This document shows, in pieces, positions 25,161 to 37,450 of a stretch of DNA of 64,000 nt (position 1 is its first letter; every line of letters begins with the position of its first letter). Below the pieces are notes generated by a model that worked only from the letters and a program-made list of their open reading frames with translations, made no database searches and was not told the origin of the DNA. Source of the DNA: Acheta domesticus (lineage: Eukaryota; Arthropoda; Insecta; Orthoptera; Gryllidae); the NCBI GenBank assembly GCA_031308135.1, contig JAHLJT010000631.1:260874355-260938354 (forward strand), given 5' to 3'. Position numbers and translations under genes: made by a program.

Positions 25161-26324
25161 AACGGCGCTGCTCGCATCCCGTTTCTCGCATCCGTGCTTG
25201 CCTTTTCTTTTCCTCTTCCCTTCGTGATTTCGACCTCCATCAAGTTGCTTGTGCCTATCTACTCTGTGTTAGCTTTGCACGCAACATGACTTCCTCCAAT
25301 GTAAACTCTGTCGGTTCCACCCACCATGTACTCCTCAAACACTGCACGTGTTATGATTTACCAAATCGGTCTCAAGTTCCCTGCGTGGAGGGCGTTAAAA
25401 CCACTTTCTCTCAGCTGCCCCAGATACCTAGAAATTTCACCCTCCAATAGAATGGCCCAAACTACATACAGTGTAAAGGTCTTCCAATTCGGAGACTGCG
25501 TTCTCCTGCCGCACAGATCCTCTTCGTTTTGCATCTAATGCATTCTTTCCTACCAGACGACGGTCCATCCATCACGTCGGTCGTTCGTATACACGTCTCC
25601 TATGCTCTCTTTTCTGTTCGTTTCACGACGTTGGACTGCGCGCGTCACCGTTATCCCTTCCTCTGTATCGCCATAAACCTGTCAATTCCCGACGACCCGG
25701 CTCCCCCGTCCGCCGAGCATTCGTCAGACTGATCTATTCCATCGATCTTCAAATGCACTCCCGCTTTTCTAATAGGAATACATCTTACATCTCGAGATTC
25801 AAACGTTTTCCTTCAATGCATCTCGTCTCTTCTGGTTCATTCAACAGCTTTCCTATACATCTACGCACAATTCCCTCTTTGTTGCTTTTATGTGGAGATT
25901 CTGACGGGCATGAAATAAATGGATTACTGTATATTTATGATAATGTCCTTAACCATACCATGTTTATTGTTAATATTGTGTTGTGACTTAAATAAAATTT
26001 ATTCAACCAGGGAGAATTGTCAGTATTCGACATCTTCTTTTCAAAAATATTTATTCTGAAAAGACATTGGAATTCAATAAACACATATTTGAGATGTTCT
26101 AATATTAATATTTTCACAGGATAAAAAGTAAACGAAATATTAAACATTTCCCCCTAAGTCTAATACTTGTAATTCTATCACCACTCCGCGTCTTTTATGC
26201 AATTCATTTTTATTTAGTTCCATATGCTCAACAGTTCACTGAATTGAAGTGCAGTGGCAGTGCGTTGTGGCTGGTGCTTTCATGCTGCCTTTGACAGCGT
26301 GTGTTTCTCCATTCCCTTGGTCGA

Positions 26325-26500
26325 GGGCCGCCCGTCCCCTGTTGCTTCTAGCCGCCGCCGCCGCCGCCGCCGCTCGCATTGCCGAGGACGTAAATGATTG
26401 CCCGACACAGGCAATACGCGCAAAAACGCGCGGGCGCTTTCCATTAGCGTCGCTCCGCGGGCGCTTCGCCCGTCGCTCCGCTGCGCCCGCTTTAAACCGC
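26325..26500. other. GC-rich island with (GCC)n
   Basis: A (CCG)n tract of about seven units (26350-26375) is followed by CpG-rich unique DNA with CGCTCCGCGGGCGC-like short direct repeats. No gene is seen. Confidence 0.6.
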
Positions 26501-27059
26501 CATGAACGCAATATCTGCCGAATTTTATTAAGTGCTGACGCTCAGAAACTGAACAAAGAGTTTTACAAAATGTGTTTTGTTAGAAAAGTATCCTGAATCC
26601 TCTGTGATGCCCATTCATTTTTCTCTCCTTCATTTTTCTTCTGTCCTACTTCCCCCCTGTTCTCATATTCATATCCATGTTCCTAATTCTACACCATGTC
26701 ATTTAGAAACCGTTTATAAATTTTAGTAGTAAATATAAGTTAATTGATTCATTACTTACATTTCTATTAAACGTAAAACCAGCGGCTGCAAGTTCATTTG
26801 TATTTATTAACAATAATCAGTACAATTTTGAAACACGCTTCTGAACGTTGAATGACAAGAGTTCTTTCTGCACACGTACATCGATGAATACGATCAAATT
26901 AGTACAACTTTAATTGCGTTTCCCGATTTTGTGCGTCATGTTGAACTGTGCAAACGGAACAAATCGAGAAGAAAACAACTTCCGTGTTCGGATCACTAAC
27001 CCTGTACTACCTAAAAGCCTTTAAACGTCTGCGTCGCTTCCCAATAGAATAAATAACGC

Positions 27060-27480
27060 GCGCGGACTCCATTTCGGCGACGCAGCTCGTTTCCGCTAAG
27101 CGCTGCCGGTCTCTTTGATGGCGCGTTGTTATTGCCCGTGGCCGGCGCGCGCAGCGGGGCGGGCGGGCGAGAGCGGAGCAAAACAAACAGCGAGCGGGCG
27201 GCGCGGGGGGGGGGATCGCCCTTTCGCGGCGCCGGAGCTCGAAGGGGAGAGAGTGCGCGAAGATCGGAGGCGGCGGCGCCGGAGCGCGGGCAGGCGGTGG
27301 AGGCGGCGGAGCGCAGGGATGAAGACGAGGAGGCGGAAGAGGTAGAGGATGCGAAGGAGGCGGAGCACAGAAGGAAGAGGTGGCGGAGGAGGTGGAGGCG
27401 GCGAAGCACTCAAAGAAGAGGAGGTGGAGGAAGGAGCGACGGCGAAGGTGTTGCGAATGTCAGGGCGCGCCATTTCGCCC
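27060..27480. other. GC-rich purine-biased island
   Basis: GGAGGCGG and GAAGAGG-like short repeats dominate 27260-27430, after CpG-rich unique DNA. Gly/Arg/Glu-rich frames are compositional. Confidence 0.6.
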
Positions 27481-28199
27481 GCCTGGTGCCCTCGCCTTGC
27501 TCCTTTGTCTCACGAGGCATTCAGAGGGTTGAAATGAAAAAGAAATCTAGCCTCAGCATTGTTTTGCGTGGACTGTTCTACAAAAGCGAACACAAACAGT
27601 CTCGACGCGAGTTACTGGACATTTGCGCCATTTACTGACTGACGTGCTTGAAAGAACTACGAAACGGAGATTGTAGTAAATTTTTCTTGATGAAGTTCTT
27701 CAATTTATACCCATCAACGAAAAATAGAAAAAGGATCCGACTTTCTATTTTCAATAATTTCATTCCTTTCTACAGTGTCACATTAAATGAATTTTAATAC
27801 ATAACTTTTATTTTGTATTGATAAAAATGTTTGGTCTATTCAACCAAAGACGTGAAAAATAGTTATGTACTCGAAGTTTTCTCCGAAGCAGAACTTGATC
27901 AGAAAGGGGATGAAGAATTATTTGTGCCGAACCGAAGAGAAAATCGATTGGCAACTTGAGGGTGAGGCGCAGACGTCTCCGCGAGGCGGGAGGCGCCGCC
28001 GCTGCTTCTCCAAACGCCATTTCGCTGCGCCACTCGAGGCGCGTTGCAATCAGCGCCGCTGCCGGGCGGCCGCCGCTTCGATCTCCGAAAGCGGCCCGGT
28101 GGCCGACCGCCCGCCCGCGCGAGGCGCCATGACGCAAGCGCTCGCGCGAGGACCCTAGCAACGCGACGCCAGGGCACGGGACGGAGGGGCGCGGAGCTT

Positions 28200-28480
28200 G
28201 GGGCGTGAGGTTGGGGGCGGGGCGGGGCGCGGGGGCGGGGCGCGGGGGCGGGGCGCGGGGGCGGGGCGCGGGGGCGGGGCGCGGGGCGCGGGGGCGGGAC
28301 GCGGGGGCGGGGCGCGGGGGTATGACGTGGGGGCGGAGTGCTGGGCGCGGAGTGCTGGGCGCGGAGCTTGGGGCGTGAGGTTGGGCGGGGCGGGGGCGCA
28401 GGGGCGAGCGTGCGTTCGGAGGCAGGCGCGGGGGCGGGATGGGCCCGGGGGCGTGGCGCGGGGGCGGGGCAGAGCGAAGG
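28200..28480. repeat. G-rich ~13-bp repeat CGCGGGGGCGGGG
   Basis: At least six units of CGCGGGGGCGGGG or close variants lie at 28220-28320, followed by looser G-rich sequence. They sit in a wider CpG-rich island (27965-28530) whose left part is non-repetitive. Confidence 0.8.
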
Positions 28481-28999
28481 GGAAGTTGCGGGAGTGCTGG
28501 GCGCGGTGCATGGCCGAGGGGGCGGGGGAGGGGGAGACTCATCGGCTGCTCCGGAGCAAACACGCGAACAGCGCTGGCAGAAGGTGAGGAGTAACTTAAG
28601 GAGCCAAGCGACGTACGGGAATTGTAGGGAACTACAATTACAAGGGAGGGGAACCCAACGTGTAGCAAACAAGAGATAGGTAAATTAAAAGGAAAACTGA
28701 AAGGACACGGATAAAAATAACAGATGAGTGGGAAAAGCGTTGTGGAGCAATGAAGATCGCCAAAAATGAAGAAATAGAAACGGAATATTAAAAAAATTAA
28801 AAAATTTTAAAAATACTAAGGTCTGAATGAAAGCAAAATGAAAATAAGTAGCAAAGGAAAAGATGCTCACTTTCGAGAGGAGAAAACAAACGTAAATTTG
28901 CCAGTAGAAATTGAGCGGAATATTCCCGAAACAAGAGTAGCACGGACAGCAACGGAAGACAAGAGATAAAATTCGACAAAGGCCTTTGTGGTTGGAACA

Positions 29000-29300
29000 G
29001 AGCCGTGGAATTCGGGTCGGCCCGAGAGCGCCTGGCCCGAGGAGGAGCGAGAGGAGTTGGAGCAGAGAGAGACGAGGCGCTGGAGGAGGAGGAGGGCGGA
29101 AAGGAATCGCCGGTGGCGGTGGAGGCGGCGCCCGCGGCGGCGGAGGCGTCTCGCAGGGGTCGAAAGCGAGGACGCGGGCGCGGCGGCCCAAGGAGGAGAT
29201 ATTGCGCGGCTACCGGGAGATGGGGCGGGGCGGGGCGGGGCGGGCGGGGCGACGAGAGTGCTGACGGGGCGAATTGCGCGGCGTTAGACCGGGGTACCGG
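29000..29300. other. GC-rich purine-biased island
   Basis: GAGGAGGCGG-type sequence is followed by a GGGGC run (about four GGGGC units at 29224-29246). It is close in style to the 27-kb island. Confidence 0.6.
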
Positions 29301-30204
29301 GGCTGCTGGGAAATACCTTGGGAATCGCACTTCGGAGTTACCACGCGCTAGTTAGGATCGCGAAGATTCATGTCGCTATTATTTAAAAAAAACTAAACTA
29401 ATGGATTTCGAAATTTTAGCATTTTATTACGTTAGTATTACCAAGCTTTTCAAAAGTACGGATGTTGCAATGAGCATGGAAACTTCTCGAACAAACTGTC
29501 CCTCATAAGACACAATTTTTCTGTTCATTGACAAAATAAATCAAATCAAATTAAATCATACTGAGATTTTATTATTTTTTGAATTCTAGGTTTATGCTGC
29601 ATTGATTGATCAAATACAGAGCTAACAATTACAAAAAAGTAAAAGTATTATTAAGTCGACAAAGGGTTCGAATAAAGACGTTATCAATGATTTTTTCTCA
29701 TTAGAGGTGTGTTTTGCCATTTACTAACTTGGATCTAGAATACACTGTCAGTTGTAATAGCAAGCATTACAATTGTATACTACGAAACGTATTTTCCAAG
29801 GTATATTCATTGGTTTGATATCTTTACCTGAATTTATTTCGTTATTGGATTTCGTTTAATAGCATAACAATAACAACCGAAATTGTACAAGTGTATCTTC
29901 TAAAATAATTGAACACCTATTAATTTAAGCATAACAAAAAAGCAACATTTTCTAAATTAATATGTTTCCGAGAAATTGTAGATTCATGAAAAGTAATAGA
30001 GATATTCTGAAGACAAATAATGTTATAATTAAACGTATTTAGATGCTTTATCAATATCAATTGAAAGTAGTAAAAAAGGGGAAAAATGAGAAGAAAAAAT
30101 CAGTACATTTGAATCAGGGGCTAGATTCACAGTTCACTCGTGACGTGGTATACTGCGTAATGAAAAAATAAATTTTGAAAATAAATAAAAAAGACAGGAA
30201 GTAA

Positions 30205-30465
30205 GGAGGGATAAAATGCGAGTGTGGAGTACTCACCGATGGCCAGCACGCCGACCAGTTTGACGACGAGTAGGAAGGAAATAAAAACAGCAAGAAGAAA
30301 ATGAAAACAAATGCGAGTAGTAAGTGCACATTGATGGCCAGCATGGCGACCAATTTGACCACGAGAAGAAGGAAAAGAAAGAGAGAAAGGAGGTAAATGA
30401 AAGAATAATCGAGTGTGAAGCACTCACCGATTGCCAACACGGCGACCAGTTTGACGACGAGGGTG
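30205..30465 (-). repeat. Triplicated exon tail plus splice donor (95-96 bp period)
   Basis: Reading the minus strand, the last ~34 bp of the 30.4-kb exon, its donor and ~25 bp of intron occur three times. Exon/intron-type boundaries fall at 30428/27 (the real exon), 30332/31 and 30237/36, spacing 96 and 95 bp. Each unit has the coding-like tail CTCGTSGTCAAAYTGGTCG, then an ATC followed by the donor region, then an ACTCG-containing intron start and a pyrimidine-rich stretch. Copy 3 keeps a perfect donor (ATCG|GTGAGT); copy 2 has lost it (ATCA|ATGTGC). The tails would encode LVVKLVAVLAI, LVVKLVAMLAI and LVVKLVGVLAI. Most differences between copies are silent. Neither extra copy is preceded by an AG acceptor. 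Confidence 0.88.
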
Positions 30466-30670
30466 GGAGGCTCGCACTCCGAGGAGAAGGCCTCCACTGC
30501 GTACTGCGCGAAGCTCAGGCAAATGATGGCCAGCTGCGACGGCTTCAGCACCAGCGTCGACACCCACGAGAACAGGAAGGCGGGCAGCGAGCCGAAGGCG
30601 TCCATGAAGTAGGCGTATTCAGCGCCCGAACTCGTGTTCATGGTTCCCAACTCGGCGTAGGCCAATGCCC
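30428..30670 (-). CDS. SLC7 transporter exon: end of TM2 to TM4, heavy-chain cysteine
   Basis: This 243-bp exon (81 codons) runs from acceptor TTGTGCGCAG (30680-30671) to donor ATCG|GTGAGT (30428/30427), phase 1 at both ends. It begins ALAYAELGTM, continues through SGAEYAYFMDAFG and LPAFLFSWVSTLVLKPS, then TM4-like IICLSFAQYAVEAF. An extracellular loop with SSECEPP follows. The Cys (codon 30476-30474) aligns with the residue that in vertebrate light chains forms the disulfide to 4F2hc or rBAT, so the protein is probably a heteromeric transporter subunit. LFSW, KPS and the stretch after the Cys recall b(0,+)AT more than LAT1. The exon ends LVVKLVAVLAI. Its last ~34 bp and the adjacent intron start are repeated twice immediately downstream (see the repeat entry), so choice of donor at this exon could be ambiguous. 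Confidence 0.94.
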
Positions 30671-31479
30671 CTGCGCACAAAGTCAGGACACGTTTAGGAA
30701 TGGAAGTTTCCGGTTTTTACTTGGGGGATGAATAAAACAATTACTGAATTTCTAGGCGAATGAAACAAAGTAAATAGTGTTGTGATCCGCGTTAGTAAGT
30801 CTCTATTTAGCTGATACTAAGGATTTATTAAATAGTTTCTAAAGTACGTGCAGCTAAAAATTAAAGATAAAAGAGAATGAGGGTTAATGAAAATATACAA
30901 AAAGTACAACTTATTATTCACTGTACTAGAACACGGTTAAAGTCTCATTAAAATTATTTAATGAAAAAAGAAATAATATGATGTACTCATATATAATAAT
31001 TGCGAAATCACGTGTTATTATGTATTCTTATGCTTTACAACAACACACAGTGTGCGGAGTTTCTAAACATTACTTTAATACCAAAGAGTGACTAACACAT
31101 TCAAATATTAAAAAGATTGTCTTTTAAAATGAAACCCCTCACTCTGTGAGTAATTCTATTACAAAAATAAATCAGAAACTTTCGTAAACATTATTTTACA
31201 TTAAAGTGTGCAAAAATGTCACAGTTATTTACATTTCATTCCATTCAAAATAAACGAAATTGCTAGTCTACTGAAAACCTGTTCAATATTGCAGCAAGGT
31301 TAGTTTGTATATTTGTATTATCCAAAATAATATTTCAACAGAACAGTCACGCACAGCGTGTTTAAATGTAGGTAGCATGTTGCATAATTCTTGGCTCTTG
31401 GTTTGTAATTATGAGATACTAACGAAAGTCTTAAACGTTGCATTTTCGTATGTAGCAGCGGTTACGCGTCCGGTGTTTA

Positions 31480-31720
31480 ACACGAAAACAGATGGTGGCC
31501 TGGACGCCGCATCAGGCTGCATCAGTGCACTCAGCATCAAATGTTCCACTGCGAACGCGGCAAGTTTACGCGATGCTCCGTCACGTGACCAAACTGCGGC
31601 CGCCGATCGATGCCTGCCCCGCCTGCGATTTTCTATTTATGGCGCCTCCGCGGTTTTCCGACTCCCGCTAATTGAACTTCGCGCATTAACAAGCAGCTCG
31701 CGGCAATGAAAAATCAAGAG
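31480..31720. other. Balanced-composition, non-repetitive segment
   Basis: This segment is about 50-60% GC within AT-rich intron, without simple repeats or TE similarity. It includes TTCTATTTATGGCGCC near 31630. It could be a conserved regulatory element, but conservation cannot be tested here. Confidence 0.3.
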
Positions 31721-32489
31721 CGCATTACCTCCTTCAATTTGTCCCTCATTTTGCTGCTGCGTTTTTTTTTTTTTGCTTTTCTTCGTCTATTTCCGAGCCG
31801 ATAATTTCGTTTTGTAATTAATTAGAGCACTCGAGAAAATCCTCAAGATTAGGATGAAGGCACGAGATGTCTCCCGAGAGTCAACACGAACGCTGAATAT
31901 TACTAAACCTGTACACTTTTGGATGGTGGCGTTACATAAAGAAAACACTTATCTACTAATTGCCTATTAAAATTAATTCATCTCCGAGTATCCATTGTTT
32001 AAAGTATGAATAACATTACAAACGATAGAAACAAGAGAGTAGATGAAATGTATTTCACAAATTTAAAATATTTTTATTTACCACGTTATGTATACAAAAA
32101 TAACTAATAGAATTGCAGAATTGTATATTGAAATATTTTGTTGTATGTTTTTTTAAACTCTAAGGATTGTACTGATATTTTACTTAATTTCATAAATAAA
32201 ATTGAAGCAGTATGAACCGAACGATTTTTAATGTTTGTTGTCTATGAAAGATAATTTAGAAAATTTTCCTCAGAACAAAACGTTTTGGGTATCGTGACTC
32301 CGTTTATTACTCAGTGACAAAGGCCCTTAATTGTTTTTCAGTGTTGTCCTAATTCACCTCAGAAAGCACTTTGTAACCAGGATTCCTACAGGAAAGTTGC
32401 CTTATCTTCCAAGAAAAAACGCGAAGAAATGTTTATGGTTGTTATTACGCTTATGTCTAAATGAGAAATGACGCACCGCTTCAGGGGCA

Positions 32490-32760
32490 TCGAGCAAGAC
32501 AGCGCCGTGCGGCGGGTTGCGTCGAGCGGCGCGCGAAGGCGCCGCCGCCGCCGCCGGGGAAGGAAACGACCGAGATAGAGGGCGCCCGAGAGGTCAGCGG
32601 AAGGGGCCGGCGCGGGGCGCGAGGGGGCGAACGGGCGGGGAGCGGGCGGGGGGAGACAGGTCGCACCCGACGGAGAGCGGCGCGAGGGGGAAGGGCGGAT
32701 TGATTCGGACAGGTCGGGGGCGCGCCCCCCCCGCTTTCCGCTCCCCCCGCCCATCAGGGA
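32490..32760. other. GC-rich island
   Basis: CpG-dense DNA includes (GCC)n at 32541-32556 and G-rich stretches to 32660. It turns C-rich at 32725-32750. No gene signal. Confidence 0.6.
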
Positions 32761-34434
32761 CAGGCCTGCTCTTCCATTAAGGCCCGTGGTCAGGTAGGCG
32801 GCTCGCCGCAGACCACCTCAGCAAGAACACCAATTTACCTCTTAATGCTTCTCGTGTTTGACGCAGAACAAGAAAAGGGGAAGACGTTAATCCTGGGAAT
32901 TCTTTTTCTTTGCGGAAAGTGGCAGAGTAGACAGATTGCTTTTAGAACATGTATTAATTTGTTTAAACGATGAAAATGTTTTATTAGAAGCATGTAAAAT
33001 TCGAGTACAAGAAACGTCCAAACGTATAAATATTGATTTATTTTGTGTTTCGTGGACCTAAAAGGAATATTTCTTTTATTTACTGCAGTGTCATCAGTCA
33101 AGTCATTTACTCGACATATTTCAGAGAGTTTAACTTAAGTTTACTTATATTTTTGTCCATATTCCATAAGGTTCTTGCCAGTGTAAAATGATTAATATTT
33201 TTTTCCGTTCGGCCATGACCATATTTCTCATAATTTTAACTACGAGTACAATTTTTTTTGTATTTTTCAAAACAAACTTTAATTTAAATTAATTTGTAAT
33301 CTTCAAAAATTATTTTTTTAAATTCTGTATTTTATGCTTACATAAGATTTGAACAAATCAAGACAGATCATTGTTTCATCAACATGTTACCAAAAGAGGT
33401 CGCACAGCCAATTTGTTCGACGGTAATCTAATATAAAATTTCATTTAGTTGATAAAGAAATAGTATTTTATGAACATTAACTCCATGAAAAGTTGAAAGA
33501 GAAGAATATTGGAAGAAACAAATAATTTCTGCTACCGAATCCCAAATGATACACATTATCTCAGAATAAATATCCCACTAAAGTGACTGAAACCTGTAAG
33601 AAAACCTTCGCGCTATAAAGAAAATAAAGGTATGAAGAAAATACTGTCAGTTTTCATTAGTACCATTCCTTTAAGATGAATGAAAATGGTCGCAAGTATT
33701 TCCTTCCCATTCCTTTCCAGGGGAGAATTACGAATCATTTGGCAACTGTTCAACGGGTCACTTGTGTGTAACGCTCTTGCCACACCTGTGCTGAATAATG
33801 AAGATGGAAAACTGCCAGAACCTGACAATAAATATAACAAAAAGTGTTACACTTTGATAGAGTTCACAAACATGTTTTGTTCAGTAGGGCAACCACTTCA
33901 AATAGTATTGACATGGAATTTATTTCCGTACAATCATTTTGTACACTTTGAAATTCGGATTAATTTTATTATTTTTAAGATTAAATATTTGTATCAATAA
34001 ATCATATAAAAAGGATTTTAATTTTCCCATAGATACGTTGACACATCGAAGTGAAAGCTTATTTATTTCAGTTGTAGCCTTAAATACATTTAATATGTTC
34101 TTCAAAATGTGAACCAGAGAACTAAATTCGTTTTAACATAGGCTTTCTGTACGTCCGTACGTACATACAGTTTTTTTTATCAAGAATCTACTGTAAACTA
34201 TTATGTTTCCACCGAATATAAAAATAAACAATTCATGAACACGTGATGTCAGTACAAAATGTGCTGAAAATATTTTGCAGTTATAGACGGAGTAAGAAAT
34301 ATTTCGGTGGAATAATTCTTCCTCCTAATTTTAGTTTTGTTTAGCTGTTCTAATACCCCGGCGTAATAAAGTAAAGCAATGCTAATAAGCACTGTCGTAG
34401 TACTAATCCTATTTGAAATAAGAGTCCTGTGTGT

Positions 34435-35170
34435 AAGTCCGCTGCAGGCGGGGCGCAGCGCGGGCGCGAGGCTGTCAATGCCCGCGGAGCGCCGCGGAGG
34501 CGGCGGGCGGAGGGCGCGCGGATTCTGCCTTCGATATGGGTCGGAACGGGCGCACAGGCGCTCAGAATACCTGCGGCGGTGGCGCGACCGCGCGGCGCCG
34601 CCGCCGCTGTGGCGCAGGCGACGGCAGAGACCATGGCGTCCGTGGTGACAGTGATGGTGGCGGTGGCTGTGGCGGCGGTAGTGGTGACAGTGGCGGTGGA
34701 GGTAGCAGTGGTGCTGGCGGTGACATTGGATGTGGAGTTGGTTGTGGCAGCCTAGGCGGCGGCGGCGGCGGCGGCGGTGGCGGCGGCGGTGGGCGGCGGT
34801 GGGCGGCGGTGGGCGGTGGTGGGCGGCGGCGGCGGCAGGGGTGGCGATGGCGATGGCTGTGGGGGTAGAGGTTCCAGCGACAGTGGAGGGGGCTATCGTG
34901 GCAGCGGCGGAGGTGGCGGTGGTGGAGGCGGCGGCGGCGGCGGTGGCTGTCGTGTGGGGGCTGCGGCGGCGCTTGGCAAGTGCGCGGGCGTTGGGCGCCA
35001 ACTCCCAATGCGACGGCGCCGCGGCTGCGCCTCCGGCCGCGCCTTTTGTCAGCGGCCGAACGGAAGGACGGGCGCCGCTGCCGCTGCTAACAACGTCCTT
35101 GCACTGCCCTTCGCGGACAGGGGTTGCCAACCGCGCTCACCAACGATGGACGTAGGGCGTGCCGTCGTAG
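34435..35170. repeat. GC-rich island with GGC/GGT trinucleotide-like repeats
   Basis: The core 34640-34960 is GGN-rich with (GGC)n and several GGTGGGCGGC units (34785-34830). The flanks are CpG-rich unique sequence. Frames on both strands are compositional. Confidence 0.8.
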
Positions 35171-37129
35171 TAGATTTTAGGTGACTGCTGATTGCTGGTC
35201 TTTTGGTGCCGTGGGAGACACTTCTCTAATGCAAATTTTCTGAAGAAGCGTTTACAATTTTTCTTGATATTCAAATCGACAGTGTATCATCAGGTAATAT
35301 ACGCACAATCACGTTCATCGTACTTTTGATTTCGGCCTGCCAGTAGCCTTGAGAGAAAGTAAATATTGTTCGACTTGCCGAATGGGGTCGGAAGCTCTGC
35401 AAAAGAAGCACGTATTGCGCAAATATATTGTTCTTCGTGTTCATTGATTACAGAATTTTTAGCTTCTTTGGGGAGAAGCCTTTGTTGGTTTCACTGAAAA
35501 GGATGCGAGGGTGGCCTCTCGAAGAAATAAAACACGCGTCTGACGGAGCACGACGCAATCGTCAAAGGAGCTGCTTTTGTCTTCATTGGGCGTATTCACG
35601 GTTCATTCCACCCAAAAGAACGAGCGTTGAATATAACGGGACAACGCTCGGGCGTCGAGAAAAGAGAAAAGTCGTGTGCGACGTCAAAAAGATGTTTAGG
35701 AAGCATAAAGTAAATATATGCTTAGAAATTCAACCTACGAGATTTACAGAATTAATACTTAATTTTATATAGCTAAACCATGTTTTACTTATCCTCCTCT
35801 TTTTTTTATAAAGGATTAATATTTTACAATTTGTTTTAGAACAAGGAATATTGCTGTGTTAATTGTCACGTAAATTTGTAATCGAAAGTACCAGAATAGA
35901 CATTGAAACTGTTGTAGCATGTCTTCATAGGCTGACTATAAAGCCTCATCATTTCTCCTTTCACCTGGTGTCCGGTACGTCAGTTTAATTTGACAGGCTT
36001 CCTATAGATTGCTCGTCTCATGTGACCACGATGGAATAATCCTTCGGGGAAGGCGATCAATACCGCAGGGCTACCTATCATGTGCTGGGCACACAGTGAA
36101 GATTAATAGGTTTACCTTGATTTTTTGAAAAAGCAACGTATGTCTCACCGATGAACGATTAAAATAAATAAGTACCTAGAAATCTAATACTTTTTAAAAT
36201 ATCAATTGAGTGTTTATCTCAAAATAGTAAACACATTGCTTTATTTATGCAATTGTTTTTTGGACACATCCTTCGTATTATGTGTCCTAACAGTACTTCT
36301 TTGCTGAAAGTAACATCCTAAATAAATAAATATTTCACATTTGAGTTGCCAATTTCAGCAAAAGTACAAAATATTACACACGAGGGGAATGTGACAGGTA
36401 CGAGGGTTTCACAAGCAACCTTCAATTCTGCGTCACTGTGACGCGCGTGACGGTGGCCGGACTGAAATTTCTTGAGAATAAGAAAAAACGGAAATCGCTA
36501 GACTCGAGCTCCTGACTATAGGGAATCAGTCAATTCTGCTCATTACTGATGTTATCCAGCAGATCCGCCGGGAAATATTTGACCATCCAACCTGTTATTC
36601 GATTCTCGCCCAGCGATTTACATCTTTTTTTATCCTCAAGAAATTCCTTGAGCTTTACGCATATCACAACAACGCAGAGTTGCAGGGGGTTGACAAACAC
36701 CGGTACTCATCCGAGGCGGCAGACTTCCAGACGACAGGAATACAAATGTAGATCCCCTCCACAATATCTCAGTTCTGGTGGTGATTATATATAAAATAGT
36801 GCATTTCGTTCTGTATCTGATACAATTTGTTTCTACAGTATTGCGTTTCCTTTGGTTTATGGCTAAGAGAAACTTACGTTGTGGATGCGCCTCGTATGTA
36901 ATATAATAATGGCGTTAACAATATATAAAATATAATGTTGTTAACAAAAAGCATATTATTGTTCAAGTTCGAACAACATTTCAGGTGTTGTTCTGCACCC
37001 TTTTGTAACTCATAATTTGATTAACTGTGACCACATCATCGTTCTCGCAGCCTTTCCAGCGCTCTTCGCTCCCGAAGCAAATAATGCGTCGTTCTCGTTT
37101 CCGCTGTTCTACGACTTATCTTCGTCGTC

Positions 37130-37450
37130 ACAACGTGCCCCGGGCCGCAGCCCTCGTCCATATGGCCCCGCAAATGGCCTCCCCGCGTCGCACACGCTCG
37201 GGAAGAGCGCTCGGAGCCGGGCGGGCGCCTGCCTCAACAGCGCCCTCTTTATTCCACCGGCGCCTCGAGAGCGGCGCTTTTTGTAAGCTCCTTATGCGCG
37301 GACCTGCGCGACAAGCGACGCAGATGGGCTATTACCGCTCTATTCACGGCAAGAGGGCCCTCACAAGACGGCCCGCGCCGCGGCGTCTAAGCTGGCCTCT
37401 CCGCTGGGCCGGGCTGTGGCGTGGAAACGCTCGCTCGTGCGAATTGCGTC
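37130..37450. other. CpG-rich island, non-repetitive
   Basis: Unlike most islands here, this one has little simple repeat (CCCCGGGCCGCAGCCC, GCGCGACAAGCGACGC). It could be a regulatory element. No exon is supported by family similarity. Confidence 0.5.

Larger units (their letters stand above)
10239..30427 (-). other. Intron of the transporter gene (20.2 kb)
   Basis: This intron is AT-rich DNA with separately listed SINE, LINE, MITE and GC-rich islands. I see nothing beyond AT-rich sequence and short homopolymers in 10250-11080, 12790-13580, 14280-17000, 17170-18080, 19870-23380, 25170-26320, 26500-27050, 27490-27960 and 29300-30200. The open frames in these stretches are short and lack protein-like composition. 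A G9 run sits near 10967-10975. The stretch ending 14100-14172 closes with an A-rich tail and may be a LINE 3' end, but I cannot assign it. Confidence 0.8.

Noticed and set aside
27808..28679. Pro/Arg- and Gly-rich frames up to 286 codons
   Set aside because: Result of the 13-bp G-rich repeat and high GC, open on both strands at once.
30225..30340. Copies 2 and 3 of the exon tail as separate mutually exclusive exons
   Set aside because: No AG acceptor precedes either copy's coding-like part; only the donor side is duplicated. Kept as a repeat with possible donor use.
34249..35184. His/Arg- and Gly-rich frames up to 293 codons
   Set aside because: GGN repeats read in several frames; no protein-like sequence outside them.
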